DNA of 64,000 nt from Maniola hyperantus (Eukaryota; Arthropoda; Insecta; Lepidoptera; Nymphalidae). Below are positions 53,531 through 64,000 of this stretch, piece by piece (positions within the stretch are counted from its first letter, which is position 1; each line of letters begins with the position of its first letter). A program made the position numbers and the translations under genes. The notes under the pieces were generated by a model. It saw only the letters and a list, made by a program, of their open reading frames with translations. It made no database searches and had not been told where the DNA came from. The stretch covers positions 5,084,001 through 5,148,000 of the forward strand of contig NC_048546.1 of NCBI RefSeq assembly GCF_902806685.2, given 5' to 3'.

Positions 53531-53756
53531 CTAACTTATGCTCGCGACTTCATCCACGTGGACCACACAAATTTCGAACCCCTATTTCACCCCCTTAGGT
53601 GTTGAATTTTCAAAAATCCTTTCTTAGCGGATGCCTACGTCATAATAGCTATCTGCATGCCAAATTTAAGCCTGATCCGTCCAGTAGTTTGACCTGTGCG
53701 TTGATAGATCAATCAGTCAGTCAGTCTAGTCACCTTTTCCTTTTATATAATATTTA
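53531..53756 (-). repeat. H1 repeat, reverse
   Basis: CTTATGCTCGCGACTTCATC (CTAG changed to CTAA), CCCCCTTAGGTGTTGAAT and CACCTTTTCCTTTTATAT. Confidence 0.65.
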
Positions 53757-54956
53757 GACTAATACTGTGCAATGTTTTCAAATGTCTTCTATTAAGTGTA
53801 CCTATGGTTTTAACCCTCGCCATTTATTATTTAACTTTCTAATTAGGTCAACTTAAAAAAATTGATCCTAACACAATAATCGCGTGAGAACAAAATACCA
53901 TCATCATAAAATTAATCACGTGTACTGAAACGTACGTGTTACTCGGGAGGCAATAAAAGAAACCACAGCCAATATTAAATTTAACGATTTAATATTGATT
54001 TGCCACTATCGGATGAGCTCCACGTTACATATATTTACTTGGAGGTTACTAATGAATGAGAGGTCTTGTTCACTTTGCCAGTGCTCATTGCCGGACGCGT
54101 TGTGGCGCCTCCCACCGAATATCGCATAAAATATGTGACGCTTTTTAATTAAAATTAGATTCGAATGTGCTGATAAGGAAATTTAATAATTCATAATATA
54201 GAGTTAGAAAGAATCGGATAGTGCAAGTGTTTGAGGTGCCAATGTCGATGCCCTAAGGCAAATAGAACACGCAGAAGTCAAATTGCGGAATTTACTTTCC
54301 AACTATACATAGTATACAAGTGGCATGCAAGTGACTTGTCAGAGCTGACTTCTTCAAGTTTTGTATAGAAGCAGGCGTTACTTTGCGGAAGTCCATGATA
54401 TCGAGGGTATTCTGGGAGAACCGGATAAGTAGCGATACTGTTATATTGAGAAAAAGGCATTTAAAGTTTTGGATGATCATAGGTCCACGACGAAGCACAA
54501 TTACAGAAAATTTTCACTACTTGTACTTAGATACATTATTTAAGATTATTTTCATACATTAATTTATGCAAAAATTGACATTAAAAGTTTAGAAAAGGGG
54601 AAAATTGGCGTGAAGGTATTGCAGTTATCTTGTTTTACCTGAAATACGTAAATACGCTGTAAATCTTTTAAACACACATTAATCTTTACATACTATACTA
54701 GGAACAGTTCACTGTCCCGTATTAAATAAGTTGATGTTAAAATAAATTGAAATAACATTCCAATTAAGGCGGTAAAAATTTTTTTTTCTCAATTATCTGT
54801 TTCTACCTGTATTTTTTTTGGGAATCACTGCATTAGAAAAGCAAATAGGCGATATTTATTTAAATTAATGTAAGCTTTCTTAAGTTTGAACAAATTGACC
54901 CTGCAGATAAAATAGCACTTAAAAGTATTATCAAGGAAAAACCAAAACTAAACTAA
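53757..54956. other. Long unannotated intron sequence
   Basis: GTTGTGGCGCCTCCCACCG near 54100 is a short GC rise. No gene or repeat recognised. Confidence 0.4.
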
Positions 54957-55016
54957 AAACTATTACGTAATTTCCTTAAATCGTAGTTAAGGAAATTACG
55001 TAAGTAATAGTTTCCT
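54957..55016. repeat. Inverted repeat at the 3' end of the antisense gene remnant
   Basis: CTATTACGTAATTTCCTTA and TAAGGAAATTACGTAAGTAATAG form a 19-bp stem with one 2-base bulge and a loop of about 9 bases. A related AGTTACGTAATTT lies at 57770. Confidence 0.6.
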
Positions 55017-57059
55017 CGCAAGACATCTCATCCTCCTCATCCTCCTCTTCAGCCTCTTCAGAACCACTTACTGTCTTTAGATTTTTGTACCAAGGTTCCA
55101 ACTCCTCTGGTATTATATTTTTTTAAATTAAATTTAATAAATCTTTTTTTTTTGCTTCGGATATAGGTTGGATACAGGTATACATTTTGTTTTACTCAGA
55201 TGGAAATTCATCATGACCCTTTCTTTTTGTTCTTGTACGAGTAGCTCTAGTTTTTCCTTCTTTACCGGTAACGTCAAAGTAATTAAAAGTCTCACTCATA
55301 TCATAATTGAAGTAAATTCTTTTGTCCCCCTTTACAAACTTCAGTCGTTTGATTTTAAGCCACTGCACTTTATTTCCTTTATTGTACTTATCTTTGTTAT
55401 GAATAATCTTAGAAGCCAAATCTTTTAAATCATAAAACTCATGGTATTTAAACTATTTTGTTTTGTATGGCTCCTTTACTATCTTCTTCTGTTGAACAGT
55501 ATGTATTTTCCTACGCCTTGCACGTTCGCATATTGAAATCCAGTATTGCATTGAATAAACTGATGTTTCCTTCTTTTATGATTCAATAGCACTGTGCATA
55601 GAATCGGCCTCCATGTATGTATGTCCGGATTCTAAAAAAATTTACTCCATAATCTGTAAATGATCAATATTCTGAACAGCCCACAAAAGAATTGCTGCCA
55701 CATATTGATTCCTATTTTGACATGAACAAGTATCAGAAAAAAGGCTTATTTCAGTTACATTTGCTGGAATACATTTAGTTAAATAATGTAATTAAATTGT
55801 TCCAATTTCGCAGCTACCTTTTTTACCGTTCAGTTCGGACCATAGAAAACAGTATGCATTATTGGGCAGACTTGCCTCATGAACAGTGAGATTAAGCACG
55901 CACAGTTTTCGAGAATAATACAACAGAGCCACTTTGCAATGAGGGATCTAAAGTACAGCCTGCAGATCAAATGAAACCGAAAGAAACTCAGGATCTTTGT
56001 TAGCTCTTTCCTTGTCTTTTTCCTTTTGCGCATTACAAACATTTTTCCTCTGTCACATGTGACATGTCACATGTCACAAGGACATCCTTTGGAATCTTTG
56101 TTGGCCGCTCTTTAGAGCGAGACTTGTAGGGCAAACCATCAGCTCTTCTTCTTTTTGCTACGTTTACTGCCCAACATTCAGGATTAGATTTTCTCCACCT
56201 TTTCATAGGTTTAACTTTTTTCCACATATTATTTAAAATTTCCTGTAATATTGAATTAGCAATTTCTGATGACTCTTTTTGTCTTTTATTTTCTTCCCGT
56301 AGTAATTCAATATTATTATTTTCTAACAAACCATCGATTCCGTCATTATTTGGCTGTAACCTTCTCTTAGTAAATCTTGAAGGTAGGTAGGTAAGTAGTA
56401 AATCTTTAAGTCACCATCGTGATTTATGTCTGGGTTGGGAAGGGGAGGAAAATAGGTAGGATCTTCGATATCAGATACATCGCCAAATAAGCTTTCCATA
56501 TCTATTTCGATTTCGTCACTGATATTATATTCATTCTGTAGAACTCTTGATACTGGTTGACAACCTGAAAAAATACCAGGCTTTGTAAAACTAGACAATA
56601 GACATGTTTATTTAATCATCGTAAAAATATGCTTACAGTTGGTAAAGTAAGAGTAATCTCTCGGTTTGTCTTTCATACCGATACATGACAATAGGTATGC
56701 ATGACTATTGAGGAGACCTATTCCCAGCAGTGCTGATATTATGAATATCTATAAATTATCATAATAAAAGTATGTAGGTACTTATGCAGAAATACATACC
56801 TGAACGACGCCTGGAAAGTCCATCGTTGTTCGTTTGATGGATATCAGCTGCTACAACAGTATGATGGACATCAGCTGCTACTACTGTATCACTTTCAGAA
56901 GAAGAATGTTGCCCTAGAAACATAAACCAAGCATTTACTTAGCGCCTAAACAACATTACAATCTTTTATTGAATAAAACAAAAGTATTACCTCAAAATTA
57001 CCTTGTGTTGCATTGTCATTGATTATCAACGATACAATCTTCTTTCCTCTGGAAACCAT
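54976..57059 (-). pseudogene. Decayed intron-bearing gene of an uncharacterised multi-copy family
   Basis: Exon 1 (57059-57002) starts MVSRGKKIVSLIINDNATQ and ends at a GTAATT donor. Exon 2 (56913-56800) follows TTTCTAG and ends at GTATGT. Exon 3 starts at 56564 after TTTTTTCAG. All three junctions are phase 1 and keep the frame open. The frame then shifts near 56330-56400. Later pieces read WRKSNPECWAVNVAKRRR, FDLQAVLQIP, SLFSDTCSCQNRN, KVQWLKIKRLKF and an acidic tail ending at 54976. These fit a family I recall from insects and cnidarians (RNPEKW..N, FDLQ..L..P, YSDTC.GQNRN), possibly transposase-like. At least four frame breaks or stops; function unknown. Confidence 0.65.
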
Positions 57060-57904
57060 TTTACACTGATTCACATAATAAACACAGTAATTACTTGAAT
57101 TAAGATCTCGATGAAGTAAACACGTACGCACGTGACGACTGTTAAACTCACACTAATATATAAAAACGTTAGCAAGCAAAACAGTCTAAGTAAGCCTTAC
57201 CTCTATAGAAGAGGATCACATTGCATTTCTTGTAGCATGTAAAACAAAACAAACTCGCTTATTCTGTTCTGCCTGTCAATAAAACAAAGAACTCAGTTCG
57301 TTTTACCAATGAGAAACAAATAAGTACCAATATTTTGTTTTACCTGTTAATATAAAATACCATTATCTACAAGTGTTTTTGTGGGTGAAGAAAGTAAATT
57401 GTTTTATTCCGTTCTCACTGTAATAACCATTTAATTTTGTTTTTTAAGAGTCCATATCGGTTTTTGCTTTTAAATTTATTCCAAAAATATGCTAGATATT
57501 TTGTTTACCCAGAAGAAAAAACGGTTGTGAAAGCTTCGGCAGTTATATGGTTTTGCCAGATAAAAAATGCAACGAAAACTAAGTATCCTATGTTTCTAAC
57601 TAATTTTTTTAAATTTTTGCACTTATTTGGTTCTGCCAGAATACCCTCGATATACAATGAAACAAAACTTTTGGTTCATTGTTCTTCAAGTGTAATTACT
57701 AATCGACATAAGACTGTAGACTTGTAATGTTTTGTATAAGCTTACCTAACTTAACTATTAGGTTAAAGTAGTTACGTAATTTAACCTAAATCTGAAAAGA
57801 ATTACTTAGTAAGTAGGTACTTACCCACATTTTATGAGATTTGATTAACCTTTTATGTCGATGAAAGTAGTAGGAGCTACGAATCAACGAGTTTTTTTTG
57901 CAGT
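57060..57904. other. Unannotated intron sequence upstream of the antisense remnant
   Basis: A plus-strand frame at 57437-57727 has no ATG start and no recognisable domain. It may lie in the old promoter side of the antisense remnant. Confidence 0.35.
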
Positions 57905-58030
57905 GGTTTAGAGTGACTTAGGCTATGACGTCTTATCCTTAGACTTATTATCGCGGAAAATTAAAAAACTTCCCACGGGATTATTAAAAACCTATATCCA
58001 CGCGGACGAAGACACGGGCATTGTTTAGTA
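57905..58030 (+). repeat. H2 3' part
   Basis: GCGGAAAATTAAAAAACTTC, CCCACGGGATTATTAAAAAC and CCACGCGGACGAAGACACGG. Confidence 0.55.
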
Positions 58031-58686
58031 TGAATATACGCATCAATCTCAATCAACTCAAATCTACATTTAAAAATATCCAGACTCATTTTCAACTTGC
58101 AAAGGTTCATCATGAAAAGGTTCTATTTCCTCAAATTCCATTTGCCGCCAAGAAGTTCTTTTATTTTGAGTGCAAGTTTGAACAATTACCTATAACGACT
58201 TAATCAAGTCCCACCCAAAGAGGCATTCACAAAAAAACCGTTTCGTTAAAACGAAAATAACATAACATTTTGAGTCTTTAGCGCTTCTACAATATTTTTT
58301 GCGGCCCGCAAATTATATGAAATCAATCGAAGGAGGCGGTGCGGCGCCTACCCAAATTGAGTTGCCGTTAAAAGATTTCATAATAAAATGTTCTAAAATA
58401 CCCTTCAGCTCGCAAAAAACCATACCACACGCACGAGCTCCCATTATTCCCTATAATTTAATAGGAAACGACGAATTTGTGTGCGCACCCAAAATAATAG
58501 GGCTATTCTGATTCTATTTTCAAATTCCACGTATAGAGTTGATTGTTCGTGTCAAGGAGCACTTTTGGACAAACAGACTTCAAGATGTTTGTTTTGATGG
58601 CTCCAATACATTTTGACGATAAAAAACTTTGATGTTTGTAATAATTATGATCCCGTTTGTATTTGTATTTTGTTAAGGAGGTTTTT
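58031..58686. other. Unannotated intron sequence
   Basis: A 70-codon frame at 58299-58511 includes a GC-rich GAGGCGGTGCGGCGCC stretch but no recognisable domain. Confidence 0.35.
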
Positions 58687-59253
58687 AGGGTTCCGTTGTA
58701 AACAAGGAACCCTTATAGTTTCGCCACGTCCGTCCGTCTGTCCGTCCGTCCGTCTGTCCGTCCTCGGTTAATCTCAGAGACTATTAGAAGCTCTGCTCTT
58801 GCTAGAATTCTGTAATTTGGCATGGGTATAAATATTAATCACGCCGGCAAAGTGGTGAAATAAAATTTTGATAAATATTTTTTTTGGGGTAGCTCCCCTA
58901 CATGTAAAGTGGGGATGATTTTTTTTCTCTTCTACCCCATAGTGTGGGGTATCGTTGAATAGGTCTTTTAAAAATACTGTGGGTGTGTGAACATTATTTT
59001 TCGATTTCTAGATCCGTTTGTGAAACATGACGTTTTAAAGTGCAAATTTTTATTAGAGTCAAGTGTCCCCCCCTCTATCAGCCAAATGGTAGTATATAGG
59101 AACGTGAAAAAATTCACAGCAGTGGTATATATAATCAATTTAAAAGGAAAACTATAGGGTTCACAGGTTAAGGAGTTATATCTGTTTTTCGAGGATTGTG
59201 ACTACGGAACCCTAGACTGCGCGTGGCCCGCCACGCACTTCGCCAGTTTTTTG
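58687..59253 (+). repeat. H5-variant long repeat
   Basis: AGGGTTCCGTTGTAAACAAG, a (GTCC)n-like run at 58727-58762, and an end ACTACGGAACCCTAGACTGC and ACGCACTTCGCCAGTTTTT. Longer than the other H5 members. Confidence 0.65.
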
Positions 59254-59893
59254 CGGTTAGATACTACTTCAGTTAGGATGCGATATAAATGATTTGCTAT
59301 TTTAAATTTAATTGATTCGTTACCTAGTGGGTACTGGTAATAGTTACAAACTTAACAAGTATCTTCAGCACTTGTACATCACCTGTATTAGTTGTTAAAA
59401 TATTTACTTTGTTATACGAATTGTAAATAAGTAGTGGATGTTATGCTAAAAACTCTACATGGGAACAGAATTATGTACGTATCTCATTTTTAAAATGTTA
59501 ATTGAGTTGTTAAGTAAATATCTAATTCTTTTAAACATGGTTTTGTTCATTCGATTACATTTGTGACAGAAGTTATCAATTTAACATTGAAATAAAAACG
59601 TAATTTATATTCGAATTGCTTTGAAACAGGCGCGTTATCAGTGTTATAGGTTTTATTGTAACATCTGGTGGCAACAATTACGCGTTGGGTGGTCAAATCA
59701 GGGTTGTGTCGCGGATGAAAAATAACATACTTGCATAACAATGTTTGGTAAACACTTTGCTTTGTATTAAACTCTGAATTCGAGTTGTTTAACAATCTGA
59801 CGTGGTATTTTTGAGTTTTTATAAGCAATTGCTTTCTCTGAAATGTTTAATTTTGAATGATTGTTTTTTATTATGCTCAATGAAACACTGGAA
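59254..59893. other. Unannotated intron sequence
   Basis: No supported feature. Confidence 0.35.
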
Positions 59894-60172
59894 GTAGTGA
59901 TAGCCTAATGGTTAAGACGTCAGCCTCCTGTTTAGGAGGTCGCGGGTTCAATCCCGGGCACGCACCTCTGACTTTTCGGAGTTACGTGCGTTTTAAGCAA
60001 TTGAATATCATTTGCTTTAACGTTGAATAACGTTGAAATTAATAATGGTCTCCAAGGTGTGTGAAGTCTGCCATTCCACGTTTGGCCAGCGTGGTAGACT
60101 ATGGCCAAATCCTTCTTATTCTGAGAGGAAACTGGTGCTCAGTAGTAAGCCGGAGATAGGTTGAAGATGATA
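59894..60172 (+). mobile_element. SINE-B, full-length
   Basis: Head GTGATAGCCTAATGGTTAAG and box B CGGGTTCAATCCCGG. Body with CAGCGTGGTAGACTATGGCC. Confidence 0.8.
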
Positions 60173-60190
60173 ACTATATTATGTTCAATG

Positions 60191-60338
60191 TATAGTCCGC
60201 GACATGTTGAGATGACAATCGGGGTATGAAGCACACCCGCATGTCACTCGCGCTCGCCCGCACCGGGTCAGCGCGGGGCTGTGCGGGTGTGCGGAATGTT
60301 CTCCGATTGCTACCTCGACCTGTCGCGTACTATACCTA
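60191..60338. mobile_element. M1 GC-rich palindromic MITE
   Basis: TAGTCCGCGACATGTTGAGA and CTACCTCGACCTGTCGCGTA as ends; GCACCGGGTCAGCGCGGGGC in the core. Confidence 0.75.
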
Positions 60339-60415
60339 CATTCAATTACCTTGTATGCGTGTCTTGATTGAAATAACAGATAGATACGTGATAAGTCCAA
60401 GAATTTTTCGAAGTA

Positions 60416-60470
60416 AAAAAAAAAGATTCCGACGATTTGAGAACCTCCTCCTTTTTTTAAGTCGGTTAAT
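60416..60470 (+). repeat. Short dispersed block
   Basis: GATTCCGACGATTTGAGAAC and CTCCTTTTTTTAAGTCGG, also near 34110-34155. Confidence 0.5.
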
Positions 60471-60561
60471 AACGTTCTTCGCTTATCGGCTATTTCTTAC
60501 AAAAATTGTAGTCAATCAATCAAATCATTATTAAGACATAAATTGATATTAAAATGGAGGA

Positions 60562-60662
60562 TGTGTTTGTGCGTGCGTGCGTGTGTGTGTGTGTGTGTCT
60601 GTGCGTGCGTGCGTGTGTGTGTATGTGTGTGTGTTTTTGCGTGTGTATGTGTGTGTGTGTTT
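60562..60662. repeat. (GT)n microsatellite
   Basis: About 100 bp of GT/GTGC/GTAT. It gives a false Cys-Val-rich frame. Confidence 0.9.
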
Positions 60663-61397
60663 AAAAACGTTAATCTATCTCAGATCTCTCTAACTTTTAC
60701 GAGGAGAAGGCAGCGAAGCGGCATGAAACAGATAGCATTTTTGAAAATACGTACTCGCGTCGCGTTTTGTCATAAGACGATATTTATTTATTTATTTATT
60801 TTATTTATTTCTTTATTATTTAATTAGAACAGACATAATATAGCCCTATTAAACTAATTCAATATTATAACATACAAAAAAAATTGAGTTAAATTAAAAT
60901 AGATAGTCTATAAATGTGTTTCTACTTAGTTATCAAAATATTATATTAGGTCTGACCCGATTTTGAGTGCCGGCCGTGACAACACCTTACTTAATCATAT
61001 TATTATCAACCGATAAGAAAAATGCGATGCCTTTTTTGTTACCATAATAAAGACTTACGTTTTTAATCTCGATACACTGTTATTAGTTTGCAATTATATA
61101 TAGAAGGTGTGATTTTTGAGCACAAAATAAAAAGAACATGGAAAGATACAATATGCTAAAGGGTATTTCGCCAAATATTGCATTTTCGTAACAAAATGGA
61201 AAATTTTATTTTTTGTTCATTATTTATTATCTATTGCCTAACATCGCGGATAAGGCGATGACCCACTTTAAGCAGATACGCGAATTTTATTTGCTGTTTT
61301 AGGTCTTTATTCGTTCAGTAAAATACGAAACGTTTGAAAAGAGGTACATACGGCTATTGTGTAACAAGTCTGTTACTGTTATATTTTTAATAAATTT
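60663..61397. other. Unannotated intron sequence
   Basis: A (TTTA)n run at 60781-60815. Nothing else. Confidence 0.35.
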
Positions 61398-61682
61398 AGC
61401 ACCACTTGCACGAGGACAGTTGAACTTATTTTAGTTTAATTTTGTAATGCTGTCACTTTTTTGTAAAAGCTTATTACGGTTGCCAAAAAGTGACAGTATT
61501 AAAAATAAAAAAATTAACTGAATCCGATTACACCTGTAAGTTTTACTTACGTAAGTAGCTTACGTAATTAATCGACAACAAATGTTCTAAGTTAAATGAT
61601 ATTTATATGAGTTTAAATAAGTAAATTTGTCGTAAGTTACAGATGTAATTGCGGCTTTAGCGTCCTTGTGCAAGTGGGCCTT
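61398..61682. mobile_element. MITE with about 20-bp inverted ends
   Basis: GCACCACTTGCACGAGGAC at left; GTCCTTGTGCAAGTGGGCC at right. An internal hairpin AATGCTGTCACTTTTTTG with CAAAAAGTGACAGTATT lies at 61447-61502. Confidence 0.6.
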
Positions 61683-61941
61683 TTTTAATAAGTAAATAAT
61701 ACATAGAGCATCGCATTCCTCGAGCCTCTTGGCGTATGACGATAGTAGAAAACTACAGAACATGTTCAAATAATACCTACCCATGTCTATTATGCACTTC
61801 AAGACAAGACTGGCAAGGTTTGATGAGTATAAATTAACTACTTTAAATCGGCACCGTGCAGTTAGACTTCTTATACAACATTCCATGCATATTTATATTA
61901 TGGAATGAATCCTCAGTTCGCGTGACCTTTACTTTAATCCA
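61683..61941. other. Unannotated intron sequence
   Basis: No supported feature. Confidence 0.35.
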
Positions 61942-62283
61942 TCCATACTAATATTATTATAAATGCGAAAGAGTGTATGTCTGTTTGTCTGCTAGCCTTT
62001 CACGGCCCAACCGTTCAACCGATTTTGATGAAATTTGGTACAGAGTCAGCGTTCATCCCGGGGAAGGACAAAGGCTACTTTATCTTGGAAAATCAAAGAG
62101 TTCCCACGGCAATTTTAAAGGCCCATCCGTTTAACCGATTTATATAAAATTTATAGTACAAAGATAACTTGCATCCCAGAAATTGACATAGGCAACATTT
62201 TATAGGTACTTGAAAATCAAAGAGTTCCCACGGGATTTTTAAAAACCTAAATCCACGCGGATGACGTCGCGGGAATCATCTAG
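61942..62283 (+). repeat. H2 with internal tandem duplication
   Basis: Starts CTAATATTATTATAAATGCG and ends CGTCGCGGGAATCATCTAG. The middle block (CCGATTT..AAATTT..CATCCC..AAATCAAAGAGTTCCCACG) occurs twice, about 120 bp apart. Confidence 0.7.
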
Positions 62284-62361
62284 TTTCTAATAATGTGGAA
62301 TACATTTGCATTAGGTAATAAGTTTGGAGAGTAGAATACAGTGTATTAGTGTCAATGCCGA

Positions 62362-62666
62362 TTTTTTTTAAAATTCTGATACAAGTCAGCCCTTGACTGC
62401 AATCTCACCTGGTGGTAAGTGATGATGATATATTGATGATGCAGGATATCACTTTGGATTCTAGACGGCATCGTACCGGAACGCTAAATCACTTTACGGC
62501 ACGGCTTTACCGGTAGAGTGGTAACTAGCCACGGCCAAAGCCTCCACCAGACCAGACCACAGAGAAAATTTAGGAATTATAAAAACCCCAAATTTCCCCT
62601 GCAGGGAATCGAACCCGGGACCTCCCACTAATAAGACCACAGCGCTCACCACTGCGCCAGGGTGGT
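62362..62666 (-). mobile_element. SINE-A, full-length, reverse
   Basis: T-run, CCCTTGACTGCAATCTCACC, ACGGCCAAAGCCTCCACC, box B complement GGGAATCGAACCCGGG, and head CACTGCGCCAGGGTGG. Confidence 0.85.
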
Positions 62667-63059
62667 TGACAAAATTGGGAATTTGACTCCAATTTTTTAT
62701 AAACCAGGATAAAATAATGACGTAAACTGAAAAAACTAATTTAATCGATCAAATAACAAAAAAGTTATAAGCATTTTAATATTTCTAATTAGACAGAGAT
62801 AGCGATATAGCATTTTGACGTCACACCTTACTAATGCCATAGTAGCTTGGTGCGGTTTCATACAAATTTTCGTTTTGCGAGAAAGGGATACAAGACCCTC
62901 CCACTCCAAAATTAAAACGCCTGTAACTTTGTAAATCTTTGTTGGATTTTAATATTTTTTTCACTGTACGTCATTATTTCTATTATCCTAGTTTATAAAA
63001 AAGTAATAATATTTATCAAATTCAAAAGTAGGAAAATACCCAATTGTGGTTACAAAGTC
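62667..63059. other. Unannotated intron sequence
   Basis: No supported feature. Confidence 0.35.
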
Positions 63060-63330
63060 TAGCCGGCTAGACGGCAATCCGATATTGGGTGGCTGAAATT
63101 ATTGATAGCCATCGATATAAATGAGAAGATATGCCCAAGCGAACGAAATTTTTCAAGGTTTTGGAACCAAATAAATCAGCGCCACCTCTTAGATACTAAT
63201 GAACGACCCGTTTGAAATCCAGACGTGACTGAGGGTGCATTGGTGCTAAAGCACCACTGAGTCGGTGCCATTTTGTTTGTTCAATGGCCCTGTCCATAGG
63301 AAGTAATATATAAGTCAATGTTGATAGCAA
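63060..63330 (-). repeat. R1 repeat, uninterrupted copy
   Basis: Reverse complement of 6075-6410 without the MITE. The single TTA at 63189-63191 is the empty target. CTAGCCGGCTAGAC at its far end recurs as CTAGCTGGCTAGAC at 63849. Confidence 0.8.
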
Positions 63331-63491
63331 ATAAAAGATAGCATGAAGTCTCTTGCTCGGGCAAAGGATTTGTTACAACTTTATCAATGACAACTTGGAA
63401 AGTTTGTGTTTCGAATTCGCTGCGAGCGATGTGGTAAAGCTGATTAGAGTAGTTTACGACCAGAAGCCATCTGTGGTCCTTTTACTTTTGA

Positions 63492-63646
63492 ATCTTTGAG
63501 GGGTTAAATTTTCAAAAATCCTTTCTTAGCGGATGCCTTCGTCATAATAGCTATCTGCGTGCCAGATTTCAGCCCGATCCGTCCAGTAGTTTGAGCTGTG
63601 CGTTGATAGATCAGTCAGTCACCTTTTCCTTTTATATATTTAGACT
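63492..63646 (-). repeat. H1 repeat, reverse, 3' truncated
   Basis: TTGAGGGGTTAAATTTTCAA to GTCACCTTTTCCTTTTATAT. Confidence 0.65.
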
Positions 63647-63815
63647 AGCTTATCCCCGCAATTTCGTCCGCGTGGACTACACAAATTTCAATCCCCTATT
63701 TACACCGGAAGTAGGTTACTTTTTATCCCAGAAAATCAAAGAGTTCCCACGGGATTTTTAAAAACCCATGAAGTCCAATATTAATTTTATTTGTATGAAT
63801 GAAGTCACGGGCATC
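63647..63815. repeat. H1/H2 chimeric fragment
   Basis: CTAG at 63650, CGTCCGCGTGGACTACACAA (H1), then GAAAATCAAAGAGTTCCCAC (H2) in the opposite sense. Confidence 0.55.
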
Positions 63816-63839
63816 AGCTAATGTAACAATAGGTACGTG

Positions 63840-63965
63840 TGGCCACGTCTAGCTGGCTAGACAGCCGTCTGATATTGGTCGGGTAATGTGTTTATTGATA
63901 GCGAAGTCAAGATTAGATACAGTAGCGACGAGCGAAGGCTCCCTATCTGTCATATAAAATGCCCT
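63840..63965. repeat. R1-related end segment
   Basis: CTAGCTGGCTAGACAGCCGT and GATATTGGTCGGGTAAT resemble 63058-63110. The last 35 bp to the window end show nothing. Confidence 0.45.
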
Positions 63966-64000
63966 TTAGTACCTACCTACCTACCATTCTCAAAGGCAGG

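Noticed and set aside
57437..57727. 96-residue plus-strand frame
   Set aside because: Starts at TTG, composition is AT-driven, no recognisable motif.
58299..58511. 70-residue frame as the next FGF exon
   Set aside because: No FGF beta-strand pattern and no suitable phase-1 acceptor recognised.
60543..60827. Cys/Val-rich frame
   Set aside because: Translation of a (GT)n microsatellite.

Overview
This is an A+T-rich, intron-dense animal nuclear window, most likely from a moth or butterfly (Lepidoptera). No bacterial-style operon, rRNA gene, true tRNA gene or CRISPR array is visible. The lepidopteran call rests on the dense set of short interspersed families: tRNA-headed SINEs ending in (TGA)n-type tails, CTAG-ended Helitron-like repeats built around a CGCGGACGAAGTCGCG palindrome, GC-rich palindromic MITEs and RTE-type LINE 3' ends. 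That is recognition from memory, not a database result.

Layout. 1-5.5 kb: a SINE, then a nearly intact, very young Ty3/gypsy LTR retrotransposon (300-5520) with apparently identical 265-bp LTRs, a short target duplication and one in-frame TGA splitting an otherwise continuous gag-PR-RT-RH-IN frame. 5.5-25 kb: non-coding sequence filled with MITEs, SINEs, Helitron-like repeats and decayed LINE 3' ends, several nested. 25.3-25.7 kb: a GC-rich, promoter-like patch and a probable 5' leader exon ending in AT|GTAAGT. 25.7-48.3 kb: two long introns around a 46-nt exon (34772-34817) and a 127-nt exon (48127-48253). 48.3 kb to the end: a further intron-like tract holding an antisense, intron-bearing, decayed gene of an uncharacterised multi-copy family (57059-54976) and more repeats.

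The main host gene is inferred to be a secreted fibroblast growth factor. Joined in phase, the three plus-strand exons give a start codon split AT|G across the first intron, a signal peptide shared by exons 2 and 3, and the first beta strands of an FGF core ending at a DQ plus one base, near the usual first FGF intron. The remaining FGF exons were not found and are presumed to lie downstream. Nearly everything else is transposable-element sequence. Several copies carry internal proof of insertion, because an empty paralogous site lies elsewhere in the same window.

No wholly new multi-gene system was found. The best leads are the split-start FGF model, the decayed antisense gene with three in-phase exons, and the filled/empty-site pairs that fix the ends of small element families. 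Family labels used below: SINE-A, -B, -C; H1-H6 (CTAG-ended or related short repeats); M-type MITEs; R1, R2 (larger repeats). These are local names.
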